Shown: positions 52,288 through 62,242, counted from the first letter of the stretch. The stretch is 64,000 nucleotides of DNA from JBMNFI01 sp050949225 (GCA_050949225.1 JBMNFI010000002.1:496001-560000); one strand, 5' to 3'. The notes: a model not told the origin generated them from the letters alone. Numbers and translations: made by a program.

Positions 52288-53199
52288 ATGATCAGAGACA
52301 TTCAAGATGAAATCATGCGACTAAAAAAGGAAAATGATATTTATGTTTTAGCGCATAGTTATCAAGCGCGTGAGATTGTAGAAGTGGCTGATTACATGGG
52401 GGATTCTTTTCAGCTTAGTGTTCAGGCAGGAAAGGTTCCGCAAAAGAAGATTGTTATGTGCGGAGTGCGTTTTATGGCGGAGACTGTGAAAATATTATCA
52501 CCGGGAAAAGCAGTTTATTTGGCCAATCCTGAAGCCGGCTGTCCCATGGCAGAACAGATGGATAAGGAACTGATTAGGGGAGTTCTTGCTAAGGATCCTC
52601 ATTATACAGTAGTTTGTTATATTAATACCACTGCCGACCTGAAAACAGTTTGTGATGTTTGTGTGACATCTTCTTCAGCGGTTAAAATCATTAACAAGCT
52701 GGAAAACAAGGATATCCTTTTTATTCCTGATATCAATCTTGGACAATATGTTGCTGACCAATGTCCGGATAAAAATATCAAGCTTTTACAGGGAGGATGT
52801 CCTGTGCATGCTGCGGTTGATAAGCAAGAAGTGGAAAAGATGCAAAAAAAACATCCGGGGGCTCTGCTTTTGGTGCATCCTGAATGTCAGCCCGAAGTGG
52901 TGCAAAGAGCTGATTTTGTGGGTTCTACGTCGGCTATTTTGGACTATGCTAAAAAGTCCACACATAAGGAATTTATTATTGGTACGGAAATGAGCATTGC
53001 CGAGCATTTGCAATACGATTGTCCGGATAAAAAATTCTACTATCTTTCTCAAAAGTTGATTTGCAGTGATATGAAGGTGACAACGTTAATGGATCTTTAT
53101 AATTGTGTGAGTGGTGTTGGTGGAGAAGAGATTATTTTATCTGATGAAACAATCAGATTGTCTAAAAAATGTATTGATAAAATGATCGAATTGGGGTAG
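52288..53199 (+). CDS. nadA: Quinolinate synthase
   Basis: A [4Fe-4S] enzyme that condenses iminoaspartate with dihydroxyacetone phosphate in NAD synthesis. The three cluster cysteines are Cys85 in EAGCPMAEQM, the Cys in GGCPVH (near 171) and the Cys in LICSDMK (near 257). CGVRFMAETVKIL and LLVHPECQPEVV are family segments. At 303 residues it is the short type. No nadB or nadC is seen nearby. A GTGAGG site precedes the ATG. Confidence 0.94.
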   Translation: MIRDIQDEIMRLKKENDIYVLAHSYQAREIVEVADYMGDSFQLSVQAGKVPQKKIVMCGVRFMAETVKILSPGKAVYLANPEAGCPMAEQMDKELIRGVLAKDPHYTVVCYINTTADLKTVCDVCVTSSSAVKIINKLENKDILFIPDINLGQYVADQCPDKNIKLLQGGCPVHAAVDKQEVEKMQKKHPGALLLVHPECQPEVVQRADFVGSTSAILDYAKKSTHKEFIIGTEMSIAEHLQYDCPDKKFYYLSQKLICSDMKVTTLMDLYNCVSGVGGEEIILSDETIRLSKKCIDKMIELG

Positions 53200-53203
53200 T
53201 CAG

Positions 53204-54274
53204 ATGAAAAAGAAAGTCTTAGTTGCCATGAGTGGCGGTGTTGATAGTTCTGTAGCTGCTTATTTGTTGCGGCAAACAACTGAGGCTGCGGGAGTGACGT
53301 TTCAACTTTTTGCTGCTGAGGACAATGAGAAAAAGTCTCGAAAGGATTACTGCTCGCCTTCTGATATTGAGGATGCACGTAAAGTAGCCGAGCGTTTAGA
53401 AATGCCACATTATGTTTTTAATTTGACTGAAAGTTTTTATGATCAGGTGATACTTAGATTTGCCCAAGCTTATCAACGGGGGATTACTCCTAATCCTTGC
53501 GTGGATTGCAACCGCTATATTAAATTTAATGGCTTATGGCAGTGTGCTCAGCAGATCGGTTTTGACTATTTGGCTACCGGTCATTATGCCAGAGTGGAAT
53601 TTGATGATGAAAGTGGCCGCTACTTACTAAAAAGATCTTTGGATGAATTCAAGGATCAAAGCTATATGTTATATACCATGACGCAGAAAATTTTGTCCAA
53701 AACGCTTTTTCCTTTGGGTAATTTGCGGAAGAACCAAGTGAGGGAAATAGCAGATCAACAAGGGTTTATTAATGCTTACAAACCGGACAGTCAGGATATC
53801 TGTTTTGTCAAAGATGGTGATTATAGCGGTTATTTAGAAAATGTGCTGGGTATAGAATCATCTGCGGGGGATTTTATTGATCAAAGTGGGCAAGTCTTGG
53901 GAAGGCATAAGGGCTTATTTCATTATACTGTGGGGCAGCGTAAAGGACTTAACTTGAGTTTTGGTGAACCTAAATATGTGATAGCACTTAATCAAGAAGA
54001 TAATACCGTTACTTTAGGTTCAAAAAATGAGTTATTGCGTTCTAGTTTAGTAGCGGATGATGTCAATTTAATTGCTATAGAAAAATTAGTAGAACCTTTG
54101 ACGGTTACGGTTAAGACACGTTACCGACAAACTGATATTCCGGCGATTATCAAGCCCTTGGACAAAGGACAAATTCTTGTCGAATTTGCAGAGCCACAAC
54201 AAGCTGTTAGTCCCGGACAAGCGGTAGTTTTCTATCGAGGGGAGACTGTCGTTGGCGGAGGAACTATTCTTTAA
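53204..54274 (+). CDS. mnmA: tRNA-specific 2-thiouridylase
   Basis: Thiolates U34 of Glu, Gln and Lys tRNAs using sulfur from a cysteine desulfurase. The PP-loop SGGVDSS is at residues 10-16, the first catalytic cysteine Cys99 in NPCVDCN, and the second in DSQDICFV (near residue 196). The HYTVGQRKGL segment and the C-terminal beta domain follow. The 356 residues are normal. It starts four bases after nadA. Confidence 0.95.
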   Translation: MKKKVLVAMSGGVDSSVAAYLLRQTTEAAGVTFQLFAAEDNEKKSRKDYCSPSDIEDARKVAERLEMPHYVFNLTESFYDQVILRFAQAYQRGITPNPCVDCNRYIKFNGLWQCAQQIGFDYLATGHYARVEFDDESGRYLLKRSLDEFKDQSYMLYTMTQKILSKTLFPLGNLRKNQVREIADQQGFINAYKPDSQDICFVKDGDYSGYLENVLGIESSAGDFIDQSGQVLGRHKGLFHYTVGQRKGLNLSFGEPKYVIALNQEDNTVTLGSKNELLRSSLVADDVNLIAIEKLVEPLTVTVKTRYRQTDIPAIIKPLDKGQILVEFAEPQQAVSPGQAVVFYRGETVVGGGTIL

Positions 54275-54381
54275 GCACCGGGAAGTTATTAAGATATAGG
54301 TTGCTAAATGGTGTCGCTGAATTTTAGTGGGGATATATAAAAAGGTTGTTTTATTATGGGTGCAGCTCCGAGGAGGGTCTT

Positions 54382-54786
54382 ATGAGGATACTGATCATTG
54401 ATGGACATGGTGGTGGAATAGGTAAGCAATTAGTTGCTTCTATCAAGGCTAAACATAATGAACACATTATTACTGCAGTGGGGACCAATAGTATGGCAAC
54501 GACTGCCATGCTTAAGGCCGGTGCTGATCGTGCGGCTACCGGCGAGAATGCCATAATTACCGGTTGTCGCAAAACGGATCTGATCATTGGACCTGTGGGG
54601 ATTGTTATTGCTGACTCTCTATTGGGAGAAATTACTCATAAAATGGCTATGGCTGTTGGCCAAAGTTCCGCTAAAAGGGTTTTAATTCCGATCAATAGCT
54701 GTGACAATATTATCGCCGGGGTGCCGGATTTGACGATAGCTCATCTGGTACAAAATGCTGTTGAGATTATTGATCATCTGGGATAA
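54382..54786 (+). CDS. DUF3842 family protein
   Basis: A 134-residue protein beginning MRILIIDGHGGGIGKQL, a nucleotide-binding-like glycine loop, with GTNSMATTAMLKAGADRAATGENA and LIGPVGIVIADSLLGEIT. It matches DUF3842, a Clostridia family with unknown function. The ATG has GAGGAGGG seven bases upstream. A strong terminator closes the unit. Confidence 0.8.
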   Translation: MRILIIDGHGGGIGKQLVASIKAKHNEHIITAVGTNSMATTAMLKAGADRAATGENAIITGCRKTDLIIGPVGIVIADSLLGEITHKMAMAVGQSSAKRVLIPINSCDNIIAGVPDLTIAHLVQNAVEIIDHLG

Positions 54787-54818
54787 TTTTAAAAAGTTCC
54801 TGAAAGATCAACGCAAAT

Positions 54819-54860
54819 AAAAAAGCTTTCTCTGTCAAGTTTGACAGAGAAAGCTTTTTT
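54819..54860 (+). terminator. Strong terminator after the DUF3842 gene
   Basis: A perfect 20-base inverted repeat (54819-54838 with 54841-54860) with a two-base loop ends in TTTTTT; the left arm starts with A residues, so it may act in both directions. Confidence 0.92.
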
Positions 54861-54961
54861 GTAAGTTAATAAGAATTTTTATAGATATCGAGGGATTTGT
54901 GGTAAGAAGTGGCTGCTATTGTTTATTTAGTAATAAAACAGAGTGTCATTTTATATCTTCA

Positions 54962-55519
54962 TTAAGTTGCCGCAGGGGGACTTGCCATGTCATAGATGGT
55001 TTCAGCCATCTCTTTTGCTGATTTAGTAAAACCATTTCTTAACCAATGGTGCATCAGACCGACACTGCCGTTAATAATGAAAATAAAGTAATCTTCATCG
55101 ATGTCTAGCCCTGTGTAGGTTAAGATTGAAGAGGCAATGCCGCATTGTTCATAAATAAGAATAAAGAGCTCTTTTTGGAAATCAACATCACCTTGCTCAC
55201 TCATTAAAATCTGGAGATGCTGGCTGTTTTCCACAAAATACTGACAAATTTTTTCCATAACGGCAATGGTTTCTGATTTATCTGTTTTTCCCAAGACATT
55301 GACGATGGCATCCTTTAACCATAAAAGAGTGTCATCTTCAATTTTACGCAATAAGTCATGTTGGTCGGTATAATGTGCATAGAATGTAGATCGATTGATA
55401 TCTGCTTTTTTGCATAATTCCGTAATCGTTATTTTTGTAATAGGCTTATTTTTCATCAGTTCCATCAGACTATCCCGTAATACCATGCGGGTATAGCGCG
55501 TTTTTCTATCTTCTTTCAT
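54962..55519 (-). CDS. TetR/AcrR-family transcriptional regulator
   Basis: A 185-residue repressor-type protein. The HTH is at about residues 28-50 (ITITELCKKADINRSTFYAHYTD). The C-terminal ligand domain matches the TetR_C pattern of Firmicute regulators (YFIFIINGSVGLMHHWLRNG). Divergent from the ABC transporter genes it probably controls. AAGGAGA lies before the ATG on the minus strand. Confidence 0.88.
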   Translation of the reverse strand: MKEDRKTRYTRMVLRDSLMELMKNKPITKITITELCKKADINRSTFYAHYTDQHDLLRKIEDDTLLWLKDAIVNVLGKTDKSETIAVMEKICQYFVENSQHLQILMSEQGDVDFQKELFILIYEQCGIASSILTYTGLDIDEDYFIFIINGSVGLMHHWLRNGFTKSAKEMAETIYDMASPPAAT

Positions 55520-55614
55520 GAAAAGGAGTTCTCCTTAGATAATATTTTTATGTTTTGTTCAGAAATCAACACTTTGGGGTAATTTGTTTTAAATGATACG
55601 TTTCATAAACATCT

Positions 55615-55648
55615 GATGGTTGTCAATACAACATCATGTATGTATAAT
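55615..55648 (+). promoter_or_regulatory. Promoter and possible TetR operator of the ABC transporter
   Basis: TTGTCA at 55620-55625 and TATAAT at 55643-55648 have a 17-base spacer. An imperfect inverted repeat, GATGGTTGT (55615-55623) and ACAACATC (55628-55635), spans the -35 and could be the repressor site. Confidence 0.5.
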
Positions 55649-55754
55649 AATCTACAGATTAACAAATGTCAAGCGGTGGTTTTTTAATAGAGCTGGATAA
55701 TTTTTTTGCATCAAGATATTGATAAAGATGCCGAGTCAAAAATGGGAGGATCTT

Positions 55755-56456
55755 GTGGCTTATATTGAATTCAGGAATATCATAAAGGAGTATGCCTCTG
55801 ATGGCATGGCAATTCGTGCTTTGGATAATGCCTGTTTTTCTGTGTATGAAGGCGAGCTGGCCGTTATTTTGGGAGCCTCCGGTGCCGGAAAGACAACGGC
55901 TTTAAATATTTTAGGTGGCATGGATACCGTTACTTCCGGCGATGTGATTGTTGATGGTAAGCTCATTTCTAAATATAGTCATAAGCGATTAGTAAATTAT
56001 CGTCGTACAGACATCGGTTTTGTCTTTCAATTTTATAATTTAGTACCTAATTTAACGGCACTGGAAAATGTGGAGCTTGCCGCGCAAATTTGCCAGAATT
56101 CTTTAAGTCCGACCCAAATGCTGGATAAAGTAGGACTTGCAAAACGCATGAATAATTTCCCCGCCCAACTTTCCGGTGGCGAACAGCAGCGTGTATCGAT
56201 TGCTCGTGCTCTTGCGAAAAATCCTAAATTGCTTTTATGTGATGAACCTACTGGTGCGCTGGACTATAATACCGGGAAACAAATTTTGCAACTTTTACAG
56301 GACACTTGTCGCAGGGATAATATTACGGTGCTTATTATCACACATAATACTGCTTTGGCACCGATGGCTGACAGGGTTATTCATTTCAAAAATGGTAAGG
56401 TCATAAAAACGGAGGAAAATAAAAATCCCCTTTCCATAGCACAGATTGAGTGGTGA
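55755..56456 (+). CDS. ABC transporter ATP-binding protein (MacB/LolD-like)
   Basis: A 233-residue ATPase with Walker A GASGAGKTT (40-48), Q-loop region FVFQFYNLVPNLTALENV, signature LSGGEQQR, Walker B LLLCDEPTGALD and an H-loop His. I choose the GTG at 55755 behind GGGAGGA; the frame is open 12 codons further upstream. It partners the FtsX-like permease that starts five bases after its stop. Confidence 0.93.
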   Translation: MAYIEFRNIIKEYASDGMAIRALDNACFSVYEGELAVILGASGAGKTTALNILGGMDTVTSGDVIVDGKLISKYSHKRLVNYRRTDIGFVFQFYNLVPNLTALENVELAAQICQNSLSPTQMLDKVGLAKRMNNFPAQLSGGEQQRVSIARALAKNPKLLLCDEPTGALDYNTGKQILQLLQDTCRRDNITVLIITHNTALAPMADRVIHFKNGKVIKTEENKNPLSIAQIEW

Positions 56457-56460
56457 TAGT

Positions 56461-59400
56461 ATGATCAAAGCTTCTCATAAAGATATTTGGCGCTCCATAA
56501 AAAAAGGGTGGAAGCGCTTTTTGTCGATTATAATTATAACGGCATTGGGTGTCGGTATGATGACGGGCATATATGCAGCTTGTCAGGATATGTACTATTC
56601 AGCCGATCAATTTTTTGATAAACAAAACCTCTTTGACGTAAGGATTTTGTCCACATTGGGATTGACCCAAGATGATGTGGATGCTTTGGCACAGGTGGAC
56701 GGTGTTGAGGCCGCTGAAGGCGGTTATATTGAGGTTGTCCAAACGGATATGAATGATGCTCGTAAGAGCGTGGATCTGACTGTGCTGGACTTGGAGAAAA
56801 TCAATGTACCGCAATTGTTGGCCGGTGCTTTGCCTAAGGAGGCGGGCGAAATTGCTGTTACCCAAAAATATTTGGATGATAGCGGTAAATCAATAGGTAG
56901 TACGCTTGTTGTAGAGGAAAATTCTCAGGAAAGTGTTTCGGTTATCGCTGATACTGGCGGTACTGAGGTTCAGTTGCTCGAGGATGATGAATTCGAGACA
57001 GACATCAGTTTGGAAGTGGAAAATGATGCCAATACACTTTTAAACACCACTTTTACCATTACCGGTGTTGTTTTAGATCCGAAGGATATTCAGGGTATTG
57101 ATGATTCCGATAGTTCTTTTCGTTTTACTGTAACTTCTGATTACACTTTTTTTATTACAGATGATAATGTAAGCAGTGATATCTTTACCGTGGTTTATCT
57201 GGTGTTATCCGGAACAAAAGAGATGAACACCTTTTCCGATGAATATGAGACCAAAGTACAAGCTGTCATTAGTGATATAGAGAGCTATCTTAAAAATCAG
57301 CGTGAACGTGAACGCTATGATGCTGTGATCAGTCAAGCGCAACAAGAAATTACTGATGCCAATCAGATTATGAAAGAAAAGTTTGCCGCAGCAGAAGAAA
57401 AGTTTGCCGCGGCAAAGCTGGAGCTCGTTACTGCTAAAGAGGAATTGATTGCAGGTGAGCTTATGCTGATTAGTGAACAAAAAAAGGCGCAAGAACAATT
57501 TGCCGCAGCGCACGAGACGCTAAATACTTCAACCGGGGAATTGAAACAAGCTGAACAGGAGTTGCTTAAAGGTGAAAAGCGTCTCAAACAGGGGAAAACT
57601 GAGCTGTTGGCGGCTGAAAATAAATTAGTTTTTGCCAAAAATCAGCTGAGGGAATTTGAAAAACAATTGATAGCAGGAGAACAGCAGCTTGCAGAAGCTG
57701 AAACACAGATAGAGTTAAGTTTGCAACAGCTGGTTGAGGCTAGGGAGCAATTGTCTCAAGAAAGAGAAAACACTTTGGAGCAGCTGGCGACTGCGGAGCA
57801 ACAGCTTAATCTGGCGCAAAGTCAGCTGGATGCTGCTTATATGCAGTTGGAAACGGAGATTGCGCAGCTTAAAAGTATTTTAGGTGCAGAATGGCCGAAC
57901 CATGAATGGCAGGCATTAATAGATGCTGCTACCGTTTTGGCGGCTGCCGGTGCGAGTGATCAGGCTATTGCGGATGGTACTGCTACTGAAAGTATGGTTT
58001 TTATTTCTGTCTTACAAGGACAGATCGCTACTCTGAAAAACAATCTGTCACAGCAGATGAGCCAAAAAGAGGCGGATCTGGTTTATCTGAACACGCAAAT
58101 AGAAGCGCTTGAACAACAGTTGCAGATTGCTTATCGAAATTTAACTGATGCTCAGAACACTCTTAATGAAAAACAGGCTGCCGCTACAGCGGCGCAGGAT
58201 ATATGGGAACAAGAGAAAGAAGCATTAGCGGCTTTAACAGAAGGGACTCCGGAATATCTAACACAGCAGGCCGTTGTGGACGAAGCTTACAGTGTTGTGG
58301 TGGCTGCTGATAATGCTGTTTCAGAGGCTCAAGCTGTCTGGCAGACGGCTAATATAACGGTAAATAATTTGACAGCTGATTATCATGATCGGACTTTGGC
58401 AGCGACAGAACTAGATGCTGTCATTGAACAGTTAGAGCTGCAGATCGGACAACTGGAGAATTTTCCAACGACTGCTGCTGTTCAAGCCGCTTTGGGAATG
58501 GGTAAGATAAATGGTGGACAGCAAAACCTGAATGAGCAAAAAAACATGTTTGCCACACAAAAAGCATTAGCTTTGCAACAACTGGCTGAGGCAGAAGCGG
58601 AGCTGGCGGCAGGGGAGGCACGGCTCAATGAAGTCCGTGAGGAACTGGAAGCGCAAAAGGCGGAATTGGCGGCAGCCAGGAATATGCTGAATATAGAACA
58701 GGCTAAAGTAGCGGCGGGAGAGGCTGAACTTACTGAGGGCTGGAGAGAATGGGAGAAGGGTCAGCTTGAACTGGTTACAGGTCGAGCCGAACTGGAAAGA
58801 GGTAAGGCCGAAATTGCCGGAGCTAGGGAGCTTTTAGCCAAAGAGGAGGCTCTTGCAAAAGTAAAAATAGAGGATTCTTGGGCTGAACTGACCGCCGGGA
58901 AGGAAGAATTGGCGGTCGGTGAAGCGGAGTTCAATAAGCAGCAGCAACAATATGCGGAAAAAAAACAAGAAGCTCAACAAAAAATTGATGATGCCTATAC
59001 TGAGCTGAAAGATATTAAGATGACACAATGGTATGTACAAGATCGTTCCTCATTGGACAGCTATTCCAGTCTTAAGAGCGATTTGTCCTCTATTGAAGGT
59101 ATCGGTAAAATTTTCCCCTTGATATTTCTTTTAGTAGCAGTGCTTATGAGCTTAACAACGATGACACGTATGGTAGATGAAGAACGCAGCTTGATCGGTA
59201 TCTATAAAGCGCTGGGTTTTGCTGATGGTTATATTTACCAAAAGTATCTTGTTTTTGCCTTGGCGGCTTGTTTGTTTGGTGGTCTTGTGGGAGATATTTT
59301 TGGCTTTGTTTTCATGCCGCATTTTCTGGCCACTCTTTTAGAAACGCTTTACAGTTTTCCACAGTATTATCTGCGTTTTGACGTCCTGTATGGTGTGGGT

Positions 59401-60672
59401 GGTGTGTTACTATTTATAGTTGCTATAGTGGGGGCAACTGCATTGGCTTGCCGCAATGAACTTATACGGATGCCGGCAACGCTTTTACGGCCGAAAGCCC
59501 CCCGTCCGGGGGCCCGCATCTGGTTGGAACATCTGCCAAAAATTTGGAAGCGTTTGAGGTTTCTTGATAAGGTTACCGTGCGCAATCTCTTTCGCTATAA
59601 AAGACGTTTATTTATGACGATTGGTGGCATTATGGGTTGTATGGTATTGATTGTCTGTGGTTTTGCCATTAAAGATTCTGTTGCTAACTTAACACCGGAG
59701 CAGTACGATCATATTTATCAATATGATCTGATTACTGTTTTTGAAGAAGATGATAATGATAAATTAGTGTACCAATTGGCAAATGATGATAATGTTGAGG
59801 ATTATTTGAATTTACGGATTGACAGCATAAAGTTATTTAATCTTCAGGGGGAATCAAGTCCGGTGCAGTTGATGGTTATTCCTGACGGAAAATCGCTTGC
59901 TGATTACATTCGCTTAGAAAATGTGGATGGTACATTAGCCACTTTAGATGATGGTGTTGTTGTTACCCAGAATGCTACTCGCATTCTTAATCTTGCTATT
60001 GGTGATACTGTTACTTTGCAAAATTTAGGACTGGAGCAAAACGAGTCTGCTGTTGCCGGTATTGTGCGTAACTATTTGGGTAACAATGTGTACATGAATC
60101 AAGAAACGTATGAATTATTGTTTAATGACTATGAGCCTAATGCGGTGCTGGCGCACTTGTCAGACACTTGTACCGACCAGTCGGCCTATGCCGAAATGCT
60201 GCTTGATAAAGAATCGGTTATTTCAGCTGTGAGCGTGGATACGCTGCGAGATGGTTTTAGATTTGATTTAATTAACGCGGTGGTCCTGTTGCTGATTGTC
60301 ATGGCGGGTGGCTTGGCCTTTGTGGTTTTGTTCACTTTAGCAAATACTAATATTTCAGAGCGTATTCGAGAGTTAGCCACTTTGAAGGTGCTGGGGTTTT
60401 ATGATAAAGAGGTTTACCAATATGTAAACAAAGAAACGATGATTATGACTGTAATAGGTATTCTGCTTGGTTTACCGTTAGGGGGCATTGTTAGTGGCTT
60501 TATCATGTCCGCACTTAATATGCCGTCCATCCATTTTGCAGTATATATAGAACCGACCAGCTATCTGCTTGCGGGTGGTATCACTTTCTGTTTTGCTATA
60601 ATTGTCAACTTTTTGACAAATCGTTCCCTTGATCGTATTGATATGGTAGAGGCTTTGAAAAGTATAGAGTAA
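56461..60672 (+). CDS. Very large FtsX-like ABC permease with extracellular coiled coil
   Basis: A 1403-residue permease. TM1 is at residues about 20-40, followed by a MacB-like periplasmic-core part (about 45-280). A stretch of about 590 residues (roughly 283-870) with Glu/Ala/Gln/Leu heptads (many LAAGEAEL-like repeats) is predicted to form long coiled coils, including a break with DUF-like sequence. FtsX transmembrane segments follow near 880-1000, then a TM near 1050, a second soluble domain and three TMs near 1270-1390. The layout is that of mechanotransmission ABC systems; the substrate is unknown, possibly peptides or drugs. The start is the ATG at 56461; a TTG at 56446 is also open. 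Confidence 0.88.
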   Translation: MIKASHKDIWRSIKKGWKRFLSIIIITALGVGMMTGIYAACQDMYYSADQFFDKQNLFDVRILSTLGLTQDDVDALAQVDGVEAAEGGYIEVVQTDMNDARKSVDLTVLDLEKINVPQLLAGALPKEAGEIAVTQKYLDDSGKSIGSTLVVEENSQESVSVIADTGGTEVQLLEDDEFETDISLEVENDANTLLNTTFTITGVVLDPKDIQGIDDSDSSFRFTVTSDYTFFITDDNVSSDIFTVVYLVLSGTKEMNTFSDEYETKVQAVISDIESYLKNQRERERYDAVISQAQQEITDANQIMKEKFAAAEEKFAAAKLELVTAKEELIAGELMLISEQKKAQEQFAAAHETLNTSTGELKQAEQELLKGEKRLKQGKTELLAAENKLVFAKNQLREFEKQLIAGEQQLAEAETQIELSLQQLVEAREQLSQERENTLEQLATAEQQLNLAQSQLDAAYMQLETEIAQLKSILGAEWPNHEWQALIDAATVLAAAGASDQAIADGTATESMVFISVLQGQIATLKNNLSQQMSQKEADLVYLNTQIEALEQQLQIAYRNLTDAQNTLNEKQAAATAAQDIWEQEKEALAALTEGTPEYLTQQAVVDEAYSVVVAADNAVSEAQAVWQTANITVNNLTADYHDRTLAATELDAVIEQLELQIGQLENFPTTAAVQAALGMGKINGGQQNLNEQKNMFATQKALALQQLAEAEAELAAGEARLNEVREELEAQKAELAAARNMLNIEQAKVAAGEAELTEGWREWEKGQLELVTGRAELERGKAEIAGARELLAKEEALAKVKIEDSWAELTAGKEELAVGEAEFNKQQQQYAEKKQEAQQKIDDAYTELKDIKMTQWYVQDRSSLDSYSSLKSDLSSIEGIGKIFPLIFLLVAVLMSLTTMTRMVDEERSLIGIYKALGFADGYIYQKYLVFALAACLFGGLVGDIFGFVFMPHFLATLLETLYSFPQYYLRFDVLYGVGGVLLFIVAIVGATALACRNELIRMPATLLRPKAPRPGARIWLEHLPKIWKRLRFLDKVTVRNLFRYKRRLFMTIGGIMGCMVLIVCGFAIKDSVANLTPEQYDHIYQYDLITVFEEDDNDKLVYQLANDDNVEDYLNLRIDSIKLFNLQGESSPVQLMVIPDGKSLADYIRLENVDGTLATLDDGVVVTQNATRILNLAIGDTVTLQNLGLEQNESAVAGIVRNYLGNNVYMNQETYELLFNDYEPNAVLAHLSDTCTDQSAYAEMLLDKESVISAVSVDTLRDGFRFDLINAVVLLLIVMAGGLAFVVLFTLANTNISERIRELATLKVLGFYDKEVYQYVNKETMIMTVIGILLGLPLGGIVSGFIMSALNMPSIHFAVYIEPTSYLLAGGITFCFAIIVNFLTNRSLDRIDMVEALKSIE

Positions 60673-60721
60673 AAGTTAATATCGGCGAGGTTGAGGGTGA
60701 TCTAGTTTGAGCAGTAACTTA

Positions 60722-60763
60722 AAAAACATCAAAAAAATGTCTTGCCGCTTTTTTGATGTTTTT
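60722..60763 (+). terminator. Terminator after the permease gene
   Basis: AAAAACATCAAAAAA (60722-60736) pairs with TTTTTTGATGTTTTT (60749-60763) around a 12-base loop. The A/T flanks allow use in both directions (the - strand XRE gene ends nearby). Confidence 0.88.
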
Positions 60764-60787
60764 AGTATGGTAAAAGGGGGCTATCGA

Positions 60788-61051
60788 TTACTTTTCAGCT
60801 GAAATAAGGGCTGTTATTTCCAGATAACGCTTTTCCTCCTGCCCCAAAAGATAATCAGTTTGTGCGCCAAAAAGGGAAGCAATTTTGATCAGCACATCAT
60901 AAGAAGGATAACAAAGAGAGTTTTCGTAAGCACTGATTACATATTTTGTTACACTGATTCTTTGAGCAAGTTGCAACTGAGTTATGTTTTTTTCTAAGTG
61001 CATTTGTTTTAATCTTTGCAAAAGAGTAGTGTCTGTGATATAATTATGCAT
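60788..61051 (-). CDS. XRE-family helix-turn-helix protein
   Basis: An 87-residue Cro/CI-type DNA-binding protein. The HTH covers residues about 22-60 (ITQLQLAQRISVTKYVISAYENSLCYPSYDVLIKIA), followed by FGAQTDYLLG, the standard end of such domains. No ribosome binding site is obvious before the ATG. It is divergent from the AIR-synthase-like gene. Confidence 0.82.
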   Translation of the reverse strand: MHNYITDTTLLQRLKQMHLEKNITQLQLAQRISVTKYVISAYENSLCYPSYDVLIKIASLFGAQTDYLLGQEEKRYLEITALISAEK

Positions 61052-61162
61052 ATAAAATATAAGGTTATAATAAAAGATTAAATATAGGTGCAGTTGCCAT
61101 TCGTGAGAGTGGTTTTTTGCTGTTTTAAGTATAATTAAAGTTATTTTAAAGAAGGTAGAGAG

Positions 61163-62164
61163 ATGAAACAGGAACCATTGCCAACAGGTAAGTTAGAAAG
61201 TCGTATTTTGCAGCAGCTTGTTTTTAATAATATAAAATATCAAAGACCGGAAGTGACCACTAAACCCGGTATTGGTGAAGATTGTGCGGTAATCGATTTT
61301 GGAAAATATGATTGTGTGCTTTCTTCCGATCCGATAACAGCTTCAGTGGCTGATATCGGGCGGCTTTCTATTCATATTTCCTGTAATGATATTGCCTCTA
61401 ACGGCATTGAACCTTTAGGCATTATGTTAGTGATTTTGTTGCCCGTGGGAACGGTGCAGGAGGACATAAAATGTATTATGGAGCAGGCTGCCGAAGCCGC
61501 TGAGCATTGCGGGGTAGAGATTATTGGCGGTCATACGGAAATAACATCTGCTGTTAATAAGCCGGTTATTGTTTCTACGGCATTGGGGCGCGGACTTAAA
61601 GGGCAATCTCAAAGTGCTAAAAATATGCGGGTGGGTGATTTAATTTATTTGACCAAAACTGCCGGAATTGAGGGTACGGGTATTATTGCCTGTGATTTAC
61701 AAGAAGAAGTGGCGCAAATTTTGTCTGCTGAAGAATTACAGATAGCACAGGAAATGATTGACCAGGTGAGTGTTGTTCCGGAGGGAATTATTGCCGGTCG
61801 CATCGGTACTTCCGGGATGCATGATATTACCGAGGGCGGCGTTTTGGGTGCGGTTTGGGAATTATGCAGTGTTGCCGAATGTGGTGCTACTATTGTTTTT
61901 GAACAAATCCCGGTAGCTGAGGTTACAAAAAAGATTTGTGCTCATTTTTCTGTAGATTATTTGAAACTTATTTCCAGTGGCTGTATGTTGATTATTGTGC
62001 CGCCTCATCATCAAAAAGAGATGTCTTTAGAGATGGAGAAAGCTGGTATTCTTTTTACCTGTATCGGAGAGGTTACCGCTGCTGAACCGTTGCTTGAAAA
62101 AGATGGTTTTTTGCAACCTATTGAGCCGCCGGCCGCCGATGAAATATACAAAGTAGTTAGTTGA
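61163..62164 (+). CDS. AIR synthase-related (PurM/HypE-like) protein
   Basis: A 333-residue PurM-fold ATP-binding protein. The GIGEDCAVID motif is near residue 36, SDPITA and SIHISCNDIASNGIEPLGIM follow, then GGHTEI and TEGGVLGAVWEL. This matches the stand-alone AIR-synthase-like family. It does not end in the Cys needed for HypE and lacks the N-terminal Cys/Sec-Gly-rich loop of SelD. The substrate is unknown. GAAGGTAGAGAG lies before the ATG. Confidence 0.8.
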   Translation: MKQEPLPTGKLESRILQQLVFNNIKYQRPEVTTKPGIGEDCAVIDFGKYDCVLSSDPITASVADIGRLSIHISCNDIASNGIEPLGIMLVILLPVGTVQEDIKCIMEQAAEAAEHCGVEIIGGHTEITSAVNKPVIVSTALGRGLKGQSQSAKNMRVGDLIYLTKTAGIEGTGIIACDLQEEVAQILSAEELQIAQEMIDQVSVVPEGIIAGRIGTSGMHDITEGGVLGAVWELCSVAECGATIVFEQIPVAEVTKKICAHFSVDYLKLISSGCMLIIVPPHHQKEMSLEMEKAGILFTCIGEVTAAEPLLEKDGFLQPIEPPAADEIYKVVS

Positions 62165-62177
62165 ATAATTGATAATA

Positions 62178-62216
62178 ATGGGCATACCGCTTAAGGGCAG
62201 TATGCCTTGATTTTTA
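62178..62216 (+). terminator. Intrinsic terminator
   Basis: GGGCATAC near 62179 pairs with GTATGCC near 62202, followed by a T-rich stretch. It separates the AIR-synthase-like gene from the ArsC-like gene. Confidence 0.7.
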
Positions 62217-62242
62217 TAAAATACCTTTAAGGAGTGATGTAA

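Noticed and set aside
61163..62164. Selenophosphate synthetase (SelD) or HypE as the name for the AIR-synthase-like gene
   Set aside because: The SelD N-terminal Cys/Sec loop and the HypE C-terminal Cys are both missing; only the general PurM-like fold is supported.
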